This document shows, piece after piece, positions 1 through 6,120 of a stretch of 11,875 nucleotides of DNA. How positions within the stretch are numbered: the stretch's first letter is position 1; every line of letters starts with the position of its first letter. Location of the stretch: the NCBI GenBank assembly GCA_028694545.1, contig JAQVKV010000021.1, positions 1 to 11,875 on the forward strand. The letters are read 5' to 3'. The notes beneath the pieces were generated by a model. That model ran no database searches. It saw only the letters and a list, made by a program, of their open reading frames with translations, and was not told the origin of the DNA. A program made the position numbers and the translations under genes. This DNA comes from Zavarzinia sp. GTDB lineage: Bacteria; Pseudomonadota; Alphaproteobacteria; Zavarziniales; Zavarziniaceae.

Positions 1-366
1 CGAAAGGAACAGGGTCGAGGAGACGTCGGTCCGGATGCGCATGCCGTGGCCGGTAACCAGGCGCACCGCATTGTCGACATGGGCATCGAAGCGCATGCCC
101 TCGTCATAGCGGTTGAACAGGGGCGGATAGATGCGCAGGGGCTGGGCCGCGCTGACGAATTCCGGATTGCCCCCCAGCGCGCGCAGGATTCGGTCGCCCA
201 TGGCCTGCGCCACCTCCGATCCTTCCGGGATCTGGAGGTTGTACTTGGCCTTGGCCGATTGCTGGCCGGCCGTCACCTTGCCGTCGACCCAGCTCGAGGC
301 CTCGAGGGTGGCGCGCATCTGCGTGACCTCGGCCGGGGACAGGACGGCGGGAATGACGATCAACAT
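1..366 (-). CDS. piuC: PKHD-type Fe(II)/2-oxoglutarate dioxygenase PiuC/YbiX, N-terminal 122 residues, cut by window edge
   Basis: The frame reads MLIVIPAVLSPAEVTQMR at its start and stays open to base 1, so the C-terminal part (second iron-binding His and the 2-oxoglutarate-binding Arg) lies outside the window. The HxD iron-binding pair is visible as H96 and D98 in FDAHVDNA, preceded by YPPLFNRYDEGM, which is typical of the PiuC/YbiX family (about 225 aa in full). Family members are cytoplasmic iron/2-oxoglutarate dioxygenases encoded beside Fiu- or PiuA-type siderophore receptors; their substrate is not firmly established. The start ATG at 364-366 has an AGGCAG-like ribosome site a few bases upstream. 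It follows the receptor gene on the same strand after a 73-bp gap, so it may be co-transcribed. An operator-like word in that gap also allows separate control. Family assignment is secure; the exact hydroxylation role is not. Confidence 0.9.
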   Translation of the reverse strand, partial: MLIVIPAVLSPAEVTQMRATLEASSWVDGKVTAGQQSAKAKYNLQIPEGSEVAQAMGDRILRALGGNPEFVSAAQPLRIYPPLFNRYDEGMRFDAHVDNAVRLVTGHGMRIRTDVSSTLFLS

Positions 367-385
367 GGTTCTGCCTGTAAATGCA

Positions 386-412
386 GGGGCGGACACACCA
401 CGCGCCCGCCCC
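386..412 (-). other. GC-rich inverted repeat between fiu and piuC
   Basis: GGGGCGG (386-392) and CCGCCCC (406-412) can form a 7-bp stem with a 13-nt loop in RNA from either strand. On the minus strand it lies after the fiu stop and before the piuC start and is not followed by a U tract, so it is not a standard intrinsic terminator. It could attenuate read-through or protect the fiu 3' end. The function is a guess. Confidence 0.3.
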
Positions 413-420
413 CGTCGTTC

Positions 421-433
421 ATTGCGAATGCGT
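421..433 (-). promoter_or_regulatory. Operator-like word upstream of piuC
   Basis: Read on the minus strand the site is GCATTCGCAATGA, 55-67 bp before the piuC start and after the fiu stop codon. It shares ATTCGCAA followed by TG with the words in the fiu/PepSY divergent region (2725-2736 and 2770-2781). Recurrence at iron genes only suggests the same repressor site, probably a Fur-family protein. This is inference from a short shared word. Confidence 0.35.
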
Positions 434-439
434 ACCGGC

Positions 440-2704
440 TCAGAAGGTCACGCTGGTCGAGATGACGACGCTGCGCGAGACCCCGGGCACCACGCGGCCG
501 GAGCGCACCTGGTCGTAGTTCTCGTCTCGGTCCAGGAGATTGTAGCCGTTGACCTGCACCGTCGCATTCTCGGCCAGGCGATAGGCGACCATGGCGTCGA
601 CCGACAGATAATGCGGCACAGCATTGGTCCCCGCCGAGGTCAGCGTCATGCCGTCCTTGTAGGTGAAGCCGAGGCCGAGATCGAGGGTGTCGATCGGGGT
701 ATAGGTCGTCCACAGGCTGGCCGCATGTTCCGGCGTCGCCGCCAGCGACTGGCCGATGCTGGTGGCCGAACTGGCGTCCGTCACTTCCGAGTCGATGTAG
801 GTATAGGCGAACTGCATGCTCCAGTTATCGAGGATGCGGCCGGTGACCGAAAGCTCGATACCCCGGTTCTTCGCCGCTTCCGCCAGCAGCACTTCGGCGC
901 CCGTATCGTCTTCCTGGCGCACGTTCTTGCGTTCGGTCTGGAACAGGGCGAGGCCGACACCCAGGCGGTCACCGAAGAAGCCGACCTTGCCGCCGATCTC
1001 GATGGTCTCGGTCTCCGTCGGATCCGGATCCTCGCGGTCGATGTTGCCGGGCGAAACCTCGTTGGCGAGGTTGCTCGCGGTGGGCGGGGTCTTCGCCTGG
1101 GCCCAGGTGATGTAATAGGTCTGGCTGTCCGTCGGCTGCCAGATCAGCGACGCCTTGGGGCTGAAGAAGTTCAGGTCCGTGCTGACGCGTCCGGTCTGGT
1201 TGCTGTCGTCGACCGTCGCCTCGTAATAGTCCCAGCGCACGCCGGCCAGCAGCGAGACCTGTTCGGTGAACCAGAACTGGTCGCTGGCGAAGAGCGCGTA
1301 ATTGCGCGAATCGCCGTCCACCCGGCGGTTCGGCGTGATGGCCGACATGTCGACCACATAGTCGTAGGGATCGAGCAGGGAAACATCGCCCGGGCGTACC
1401 TGGCCCGTATAGTTGGTGCGCTCGGACTCTTCATAGGAAAGGTCGAGGCCGCCGACGAACTGGTTCTTGAAACCGCCGACCGCAAAGTCCGCGACCGCCG
1501 TGGTGATGTTCTGCACGCCCCAGTTTTCCGACGTGTAATAGGGGTTGCCGCCACCGAAGCCGATGAGGGGCACGGTCGTCGGGTCGTTGTCGTAGAGGTT
1601 CCACAGGCAGGAACCGGCATAGACGTTGGAATCGCCTCGGGCACCGCCACCGGAGCAGGACGGCACCGTCGTCAGGAAATCCCGCGTGTAGTGGCCGTAA
1701 CGCGTATCGTTATAAAGCACCAGCCAGTCGTTCGCCTGGTGGCTGAGGCGGATGGTGACGATGTCGGCGGTCGTGTCGTCGTGATCGATGTCCGAACCGT
1801 ACCAATTGGCGCGGTCGACGGGGGCGGGGCCGCTCATGCCGGACGGCGCGCCCGGCGTGGTGGAGAAATCGACGCCCGTCGTCATGGTCGGAATGCCGTA
1901 GTCCGGCACGCGGTGGTCCTGCTGATGCAGATAGGCGATGGTCAGCGTCGTATCCGTGCCGAGGCCGAAGGCGATCGAGGGCGCGAAGCCGAAGCGGCTC
2001 TGGGTCGGCACGTCGCGACCGGCGACATCCCATTCCGTGTAGAGCAGGTTGAGGCGGATCGCCGTGTTGTCGTCGACCTGGCGGTTCATGTCGATCGTGC
2101 CGCGCAGCGAGGGCGCTGTGCCGAAACTGCCGTTCAGGGTGATGAAATCGTCCTTCACCGGCGTCTTCGTCGTCATGTTGATGGCGCCGCTCTCGGCGCC
2201 GCGTCCGGTGGTCGAGCCGGAAGAGCCGATCAGCACTTCGACGCTTTCGGTGTTGAACGTGTCTCGGACATAGACGCCGAAATCCTTCAGCCCGTCCGAA
2301 TAGATGTCGTTCTTGGCGTTGAAGCCGCGGATGCGGAACTGGTCACCGTTCATGCCGCCGCCGCCTTCGCCGACGTCGCTGGTGATGCCGGGGACCATCT
2401 TCAACGCCTGGTCGAGGCTGGTGATGCCCTGCTGCTGGATGGTTTCCTGGTCGATCACCTTGATCGTCTGCGGCGTGTCTTCGACCGCCTGCGGCAGGCG
2501 GCCGAAACCGCTCGGCGCCTGGAGGGTGTTGGCCGGGGCGTCGCCCGTCACCGTCACCGTGGGCAGGGCCGTGGTCTCGCCCGTCTGGCCGCTGATCGCG
2601 GTCGCCTCGACCTCATCCGCCAGGGCGGGTGCCGCCAGCGGCGCCGTGGTCATCACCCCGAGCATCGCGACGTGCGACACCCGGCGCAGGGAAAATTCGT
2701 TCAT
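440..2704 (-). CDS. fiu: TonB-dependent catecholate siderophore receptor, Fiu type
   Basis: This 754-residue outer-membrane receptor matches the length of E. coli Fiu (about 760). A signal peptide covers residues 1-29 (RR near the start, hydrophobic core, cleavage after APALA). A TonB-box-like TVTVTG lies near residues 49-54. The plug spans about 74-182 (VEDTPQTIKVIDQETI, FRIRGFNA, VEVLIG, GRGAESGAINMTTKTP). The 22-strand barrel follows and ends in the aromatic terminus STSVTF. The VPDYGIPTM segment (267-275) is a good marker of Fiu-like receptors. C350 and C366 sit in a probable extracellular loop and could form a disulfide. It should import ferric catechol-type siderophores or their breakdown products into the periplasm using TonB-ExbBD. 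The start at 2704 keeps the signal peptide; the AGGA ribosome site is unusually close (2 nt), so translation may be weak. The neighbours piuC and a PepSY protein support the iron role. The actual ligand is not deducible. Confidence 0.93.
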   Translation of the reverse strand: MNEFSLRRVSHVAMLGVMTTAPLAAPALADEVEATAISGQTGETTALPTVTVTGDAPANTLQAPSGFGRLPQAVEDTPQTIKVIDQETIQQQGITSLDQALKMVPGITSDVGEGGGGMNGDQFRIRGFNAKNDIYSDGLKDFGVYVRDTFNTESVEVLIGSSGSTTGRGAESGAINMTTKTPVKDDFITLNGSFGTAPSLRGTIDMNRQVDDNTAIRLNLLYTEWDVAGRDVPTQSRFGFAPSIAFGLGTDTTLTIAYLHQQDHRVPDYGIPTMTTGVDFSTTPGAPSGMSGPAPVDRANWYGSDIDHDDTTADIVTIRLSHQANDWLVLYNDTRYGHYTRDFLTTVPSCSGGGARGDSNVYAGSCLWNLYDNDPTTVPLIGFGGGNPYYTSENWGVQNITTAVADFAVGGFKNQFVGGLDLSYEESERTNYTGQVRPGDVSLLDPYDYVVDMSAITPNRRVDGDSRNYALFASDQFWFTEQVSLLAGVRWDYYEATVDDSNQTGRVSTDLNFFSPKASLIWQPTDSQTYYITWAQAKTPPTASNLANEVSPGNIDREDPDPTETETIEIGGKVGFFGDRLGVGLALFQTERKNVRQEDDTGAEVLLAEAAKNRGIELSVTGRILDNWSMQFAYTYIDSEVTDASSATSIGQSLAATPEHAASLWTTYTPIDTLDLGLGFTYKDGMTLTSAGTNAVPHYLSVDAMVAYRLAENATVQVNGYNLLDRDENYDQVRSGRVVPGVSRSVVISTSVTF

Positions 2705-2725
2705 GGTCCTAAGCCCCCGACTGTA

Positions 2726-2745
2726 TTCGCAAATGCAGTTGCGAA
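2726..2745. promoter_or_regulatory. Perfect palindromic operator, probably for a Fur-family iron regulator
   Basis: TTCGCAA (2726-2732), a 6-nt centre ATGCAG, and TTGCGAA (2739-2745) form a 20-bp site with perfect 7-bp arms. Each arm starts a TCGCAANTGC word, one on each strand. The site covers the predicted transcription start of fiu and the -35 box of the PepSY gene. It lies between genes of a siderophore locus, where Fur-type repressors commonly act. The palindrome is seen directly; the identity of the regulator is inferred. Confidence 0.55.
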
Positions 2746-2767
2746 GCGTTCTTAAGTCTATTAAAAG
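2739..2767 (+). promoter_or_regulatory. Candidate sigma-70 promoter of the PepSY gene
   Basis: TTGCGA (2739-2744) as -35, a 17-nt spacer and TAAAAG (2762-2767) as -10 each match the consensus at four of six bases. The predicted start near 2774 would give a leader of about 160 nt before the ATG at 2934. The -35 box is the right arm of the palindrome at 2726-2745, which fits repression by occlusion. It is predicted from sequence only. Confidence 0.35.
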
Positions 2768-2777
2768 TGACTCGCAA
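2749..2777 (-). promoter_or_regulatory. fiu: Candidate sigma-70 promoter of fiu
   Basis: On the minus strand TTGCGA (2777-2772) serves as -35, with a 17-nt spacer and TAAGAA (2754-2749) as -10. Transcription would start near 2742, inside the palindrome at 2726-2745, giving a leader of about 38 nt. The -35 box is part of the second TCGCAANTGC word. This promoter overlaps the opposite-facing PepSY promoter almost completely, so both genes would respond to the same bound protein. Confidence 0.35.
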
Positions 2778-2781
2778 TTGC
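2770..2781 (+). promoter_or_regulatory. Additional copy of the iron-locus operator word
   Basis: ACTCGCAATTGC repeats the TCGCAANTGC word of the palindrome, starting about 45 bp to its right, and contains the 8-bp palindrome GCAATTGC (2774-2781). It overlaps the predicted start of the PepSY transcript and the -35 box of fiu. A lone half-site or weak second binding site is the likely reading. Confidence 0.4.
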
Positions 2782-2855
2782 ATTAGTGAACACATTTTGT
2801 GATTGCAGGGGTTCGGGGGGCAGGAAACAGGGGCTGTGCCGCGTTCCACGCGCGC

Positions 2856-2875
2856 GACGCCCGACGCCGGGTGTC
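2856..2875 (+). other. Leader hairpin upstream of the PepSY gene
   Basis: GACGCCCG (2856-2863) and CGGGTGTC (2868-2875) form an 8-bp stem with one G-U pair and an ACGC loop in the predicted 5' leader of the PepSY mRNA. The TTCGGCCGAA palindrome at 2895-2904 follows it. No known riboswitch pattern is recognised. GC-rich DNA yields such stems often, so weight is low. Confidence 0.25.
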
Positions 2876-2933
2876 CCGCGAACCTCTTCGATCCTTCGGC
2901 CGAAACGCGGCAGCCTTGCCCCTGGACACAGTC

Positions 2934-4091
2934 ATGACAGTAAAGACACGCGGACGCTTTCGACATTTCCTGCGCGACCTTCATCTCTGGCTCGGCGTCG
3001 GCTTTTGCCTGCTGGCGGCGCCGATCGGCATCTCGGGCAGCCTGCTGGTCTGGCACGACGGCGTCGAAGTCCTGCTTGCTCCGGAGCGGCATGCGACCAC
3101 GGGGACCGAGCGCGGCCCGACCCTGGCCGATTTCGCGGGACGCGCGATCGACCGTCTGGGCGATGGTGCACGCGTGACCCAGATCCGCCTGCCCGAGTCG
3201 GCGGGGGATCCTGTCGTCGTGGTCGCCCGCCCGGCCGACGCCGGTCCGCGCGACACGGTCTCGGTCTGGTTCGATCCGCCGACCGGCGAGGTGCTGGATG
3301 TCGGGCCCAGCAACAATGCCTTCATGCGCCTGATGCACGACCTGCACGGCAACCTGCTGGTGCCGCAATTCTCGGGCCGGCAGATCGTCGGCTGGGTCGG
3401 CGTTGCGATGCTCGTGCTCGCACTTTCGGGCATCTACCTGTGGTGGCCGCGCCGGCTGTCGCTGGTTCGGGCGCTCGGCTGGCGCCGGAACATGATGCCA
3501 TCCTCGAACATGCACCACATGTTCGGCATCTGGATCGCCATTCCGCTGGCGATCCTGTCCCTGACGGGCATGTATCTGTCCTTCCCGCAGACCTCGCGGG
3601 CTGCCCTTGGCGCGCTGGTCGAGACGACGCCTCAGGCGCCTCGTGGTCCGGGTGGCCCGGGTGGCCGGCGCTTCGGCGGCGATCCGATGACCGCGACCGC
3701 GATGACCCCGGATCAGGCTCTGGCGACGGCCCTGGCGGCGGCGCCGGCTGGCGCCATGCCGACCAGTCTTTCCCTGCCAACGGTCCAGGGGCCGGAATGG
3801 CGCCTGATGCTTGCCGCCGACACGGGCAATGTAACGGTCACGGTGGCGGATGCGACCGGGGCGACCAAGGTCAGCGAGCCGCCGCCGCCCCGCTCCGGCG
3901 ATATCGTCGGCCGCTGGATGCGCTGGCTGCACGATGGCAACAACACGGGTCTTGTCTGGCAGGCGGTGATCTTCGTCGGCGGTTTGCTGCCAACCCTGTT
4001 CGCGATCACCGGCGTCATGATGTGGCTGCGCCGGCGCAAGGCGGCGAAGATGCTGGCGGCGAAGCGGGCGGCCGCCCTGAACGCAGGCTGA
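2934..4091 (+). CDS. PepSY-associated TM helix protein, putative siderophore-iron reductase
   Basis: This 385-residue inner-membrane protein has four predicted membrane segments at about 17-39, 152-171, 197-216 and 341-364, the PepSY_TM layout. The periplasmic stretches between the first and second, and the third and fourth, carry PepSY-like parts (for example VSVWFDPPTGEVLDVG, 109-124). Conserved histidines in or beside the membrane are H17 (RDLHLWLG), H135 and H138 (MHDLHGN), H194/H195 (MHHMFG) and H333 (WLHDGNN), which suit heme or metal binding. Members beside siderophore receptors are thought to pass electrons to ferric siderophores so iron is released. I chose ATG 2934 because the segment starts MTVKTRGRFRHFLRDLHLWLG as the family does. 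The in-frame ATG at 2799 would add 45 Arg-rich residues unlike the family and lie in the regulatory region. Its ribosome site is weak (GGACA). A Pro/Gly-rich insert (235-250) precedes the second PepSY-like part. Confidence 0.85.
   Translation: MTVKTRGRFRHFLRDLHLWLGVGFCLLAAPIGISGSLLVWHDGVEVLLAPERHATTGTERGPTLADFAGRAIDRLGDGARVTQIRLPESAGDPVVVVARPADAGPRDTVSVWFDPPTGEVLDVGPSNNAFMRLMHDLHGNLLVPQFSGRQIVGWVGVAMLVLALSGIYLWWPRRLSLVRALGWRRNMMPSSNMHHMFGIWIAIPLAILSLTGMYLSFPQTSRAALGALVETTPQAPRGPGGPGGRRFGGDPMTATAMTPDQALATALAAAPAGAMPTSLSLPTVQGPEWRLMLAADTGNVTVTVADATGATKVSEPPPPRSGDIVGRWMRWLHDGNNTGLVWQAVIFVGGLLPTLFAITGVMMWLRRRKAAKMLAAKRAAALNAG
3648..3665 (+). repeat. Two tandem 9-bp repeats inside the PepSY gene
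   Basis: CCGGGTGGC occurs twice back to back and encodes part of the RGPGGPGGRRFGG linker between the third membrane segment and the following periplasmic part. The repeat keeps frame, so copy-number change would alter only linker length. Confidence 0.6.
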
Positions 4092-4097
4092 ATCCGA

Positions 4098-4115
4098 CGC
4101 GGGCTGAGCCCTGCG
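4098..4115. terminator. Possible hairpin between the convergent PepSY and atzF genes
   Basis: CGCGGGC (4098-4104), loop TGA, and GCCC-T-GCG (4108-4115) form a 7-bp stem with one bulged T within the 34-bp gap between two converging stop codons. It has no U tract on either side, so it is at best a weak or Rho-assisted bidirectional stop. Confidence 0.25.
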
Positions 4116-4125
4116 CGAGCCGCCC

Positions 4126-5922
4126 TCAGGCGCTGGCGCAATAGGCGCGCCAGCCGCCGTGGGGCGTGATTTCCTGCGCGCCCTGCAGCGCATGGGCTTC
4201 GCACAGGAAGCCGGGCACGCTGTCGCCGTCCTCGAGCGTGATCCGGCCGATGCCGAGCGGCGGCGGGATCTCGGCGACGAAACGGGCGAAGGCCGCGACC
4301 GGCAGGGCCCAGACCTCGACCTCGAGGCCGGGGCCGGCGAAGCCGGGCGCCCGGATCAGACCGGGCTTGGGCGGCACCGTGCCCGGCAGGGCATAGAGCC
4401 GGTAGTCCCCGGCGGTCCGGCATTTCTTCAGCAGGACACCGCCCGCCCCGGTCAGTTGCACGTTCAGCGGCATGCCCGAGAGATGGGCGCCGACCACGGC
4501 GATGGGCAGGCGCTCGACCTCGGGCCCCGGCGGGACCGCCATGGTTGCGAGATCGGCATCCCGGTCCAGCCCCATGCCGCCAGCCGCCGCCCTGTGCAGC
4601 CGATCGCCCCAGAGCGCCAGCGCCGTATCCGAAAAGGCGGGGCCGATCAGGGTGACGCCGAAGGGCAAGCCGTCGGCGCGGAAGCCGGCCGGCACGGCGA
4701 TCCCCGCGCAATCCAGCAGATTGACGAAATTCGTATAGCGCCCGAGCTTGGCGTTCAGCCCGATCGGGTCCGCCCGCATGGCCTCGACCGTCGGGAACAG
4801 CGGCGTCGTCGGCAGCAGCAGGACGTCGACCGCCGCCCAGGTCGCCCGGGTCTTCCGGCGGAAGGCTTCGAGGGCATATTGGCCCCGGAAGGCATCGACC
4901 GCCGTCAGGCCCAGAGCCCCTTCGACGATGGCGCGGACATGGGGGTCCATGTCGTCGGCATGGTCGGCGTGGAAGCGTTCCACCGCCGCCATGCGTTCCG
5001 CCACCCAGGGTCCGGCATAGAGAAGGTTGGCCGCCTCGCGGAAGGGCGCGAAATCGATGTCGACGATGGTGCAGCCAAGCCGCTCCGTGCGCCGGATCGC
5101 CACTTCGAACAGGTCGGCGTTCGCCGTGTCGCCGAAGAATTCCCGCTCCACCCCGACGGGCACGCCGACGCGCAAGCCCGTTTCGGGCAGGGCGACATCG
5201 GTACCCTCGCGGGAATAGGCGTCGTCCGCATCGGGGCCAGCGGCGATCCGGCGCACGAGGTCGGCTTCCGCCGCCGTTGCCCCGAAGATGGAAACGCAGT
5301 CGAGGCTGCGGCACGCCGGCACGACCCCCGATGTCGGCAGCATGCCCTTCGTCGGCTTCACCCCGACCAGATTGTTGAAGGCCGCCGGCACCCGGCCAGA
5401 GCCCGCCGTGTCGGTACCGAGCGAAAAGGGTACGAGCCCCGCCGCCACCGCCACCGCCGAACCGGAACTGGAGCCACCCGAGACATGATCGGCGCTGAAC
5501 ACGGAACGCGGCGCGCCATAAGGCGAGCGCGTGCCGTTCAGCCCGGTGGCGAACTGGTCGAGATTGGTCTTGCCGACGGGAAGGGCGCCCGCCGCCCGCA
5601 GCCGCGCAACCACCGCCGCATCCGCCGTCGGGCGATAGGCGAAGGCGGGGCAGGCTGCCGTCGTGGCCAGCCCGGCGACGTCGATATTGTCCTTCACCGC
5701 GAAGGGAATGCCCCACAGCGGCATGTCCGGCGAGGGGGTTTCGCCAAGCACCCGCGCCATGGCGCGCAGCGTTTCGTCGTCGAAGCGGGAAATCCACACC
5801 GCCGGATCGGAGCAGGCGGCGATCCGCCCGATCACGGCCTCGATCACGTCGAGGGGGGAAAGCGTGCCCGAACGATAGGCGCGCCGCAGGAAATCGATGG
5901 TCAGGATGCGGGGCAGGCCCAT
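4126..5922 (-). CDS. atzF: Allophanate hydrolase (AtzF type)
   Basis: The enzyme (EC 3.5.1.54) hydrolyses allophanate (urea-1-carboxylate) to ammonia and CO2 in the cytoplasm, the last step of urea use through urea carboxylase and of cyanuric acid breakdown. At 598 residues it matches full-length AtzF (about 605). The amidase-signature domain fills roughly residues 1-440. Its Ser-cisSer-Lys triad is visible as K77 (FAVKDNID), S151 (in SGGSSSGS) and S175 (DTAGSGRVPAA). A C-terminal AtzF-specific domain follows from about 460 (MPLNVQLTGAGGVLL) and ends in EITPHGGWRAYCASA; it supports dimerisation and decarboxylation in characterised members. The ATG at 5922 has a strong GGGAGA ribosome site. 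It converges with the PepSY gene, and no urea carboxylase, biuret or cyanurate hydrolase gene flanks it, so the substrate source must be encoded elsewhere. The C-terminal domain makes a generic amidase or GatA unlikely. Confidence 0.93.
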   Translation of the reverse strand: MGLPRILTIDFLRRAYRSGTLSPLDVIEAVIGRIAACSDPAVWISRFDDETLRAMARVLGETPSPDMPLWGIPFAVKDNIDVAGLATTAACPAFAYRPTADAAVVARLRAAGALPVGKTNLDQFATGLNGTRSPYGAPRSVFSADHVSGGSSSGSAVAVAAGLVPFSLGTDTAGSGRVPAAFNNLVGVKPTKGMLPTSGVVPACRSLDCVSIFGATAAEADLVRRIAAGPDADDAYSREGTDVALPETGLRVGVPVGVEREFFGDTANADLFEVAIRRTERLGCTIVDIDFAPFREAANLLYAGPWVAERMAAVERFHADHADDMDPHVRAIVEGALGLTAVDAFRGQYALEAFRRKTRATWAAVDVLLLPTTPLFPTVEAMRADPIGLNAKLGRYTNFVNLLDCAGIAVPAGFRADGLPFGVTLIGPAFSDTALALWGDRLHRAAAGGMGLDRDADLATMAVPPGPEVERLPIAVVGAHLSGMPLNVQLTGAGGVLLKKCRTAGDYRLYALPGTVPPKPGLIRAPGFAGPGLEVEVWALPVAAFARFVAEIPPPLGIGRITLEDGDSVPGFLCEAHALQGAQEITPHGGWRAYCASA

Positions 5923-5979
5923 GCTCGTTCTCCCTCGATCAACGCCGACAGTCGGGCCACCCCGGCCCCGAACAAATTC

Positions 5980-5989
5980 TTGTATGCAA
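5980..5989. promoter_or_regulatory. Near-palindrome, possible GntR-family operator of atzF
   Basis: TTGTATGCAA differs by one base from the perfect palindrome TTGTATACAA, a shape commonly bound by FCD-type GntR regulators, which often control amidase and urea-carboxylase gene sets. It overlaps the candidate -10 of atzF. No GntR gene is present in the window, so the regulator is inferred only. Confidence 0.3.
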
Positions 5990-6010
5990 TATCAGCAAAG
6001 CCCGTGCCAA
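5981..6010 (-). promoter_or_regulatory. atzF: Candidate promoter of atzF
   Basis: On the minus strand TTGGCA (6010-6005) matches five of six -35 consensus bases. After an 18-nt spacer, CATACA (5986-5981) is a poor -10. The start would fall near 5973, about 50 nt before the atzF ATG. The rest of the 5923-6120 gap holds no gene that I can support. Confidence 0.3.
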
Positions 6011-6083
6011 GGGAAAAGCTGAGATTTTCCGCGCCGTCTGGCGGGCGGCTCGCTGCCGTGCGGTATCGTGTGGACAGGAAGAT

Positions 6084-6109
6084 GGCGTATATCGCCTAAA
6101 AAAAAGGCG
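6084..6109. other. A8 tract between CGCC/GGCG words, downstream of the DUF4175 gene
   Basis: GGCG (6084-6087), TATAT, CGCC (6093-6096), T, eight A (6098-6105) and GGCG (6106-6109) lie just past the stop codon of the long minus-strand operon. In minus-strand RNA the order is CGCC, U8, GGCG, CGCC, so the central GGCG can pair with either neighbour. The U8 tract is placed before, not after, the best hairpin, so this is not a textbook terminator. It is still the only candidate for the operon's 3' end. Confidence 0.35.
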
Positions 6110-6120
6110 AACTGCGACGA

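Noticed and set aside
131..2755. An 874-residue open frame on the plus strand opposite fiu
   Set aside because: It is antisense to a clear TonB receptor, its translation is Arg/Gly/Ala/Val/Asp-rich with no family resemblance, and such frames follow from GC-rich third positions.
2856..2904. Riboswitch in the PepSY leader
   Set aside because: Only an isolated stem and a 10-bp palindrome are visible, with no conserved core of any riboswitch class I know.
2799..2933. N-terminal extension of the PepSY protein from ATG 2799
   Set aside because: The added 45 residues are Arg-rich, unlike the family, and would begin close to the predicted transcription start; ATG 2934 gives the normal N-terminus directly before the first membrane helix.
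2709..4193. A 494-residue minus-strand open frame opposite the PepSY gene
   Set aside because: It is antisense to a gene with four membrane helices and conserved histidines, and its translation is Arg/Gln/Ala-rich without known motifs.
4159..6099. A 646-residue open frame on the plus strand opposite atzF, and a 694-residue frame on the minus strand in another phase (3713-5797)
   Set aside because: Both overlap the real allophanate hydrolase, have low-complexity Arg/Gly/Pro-rich translations and no recognisable domain.
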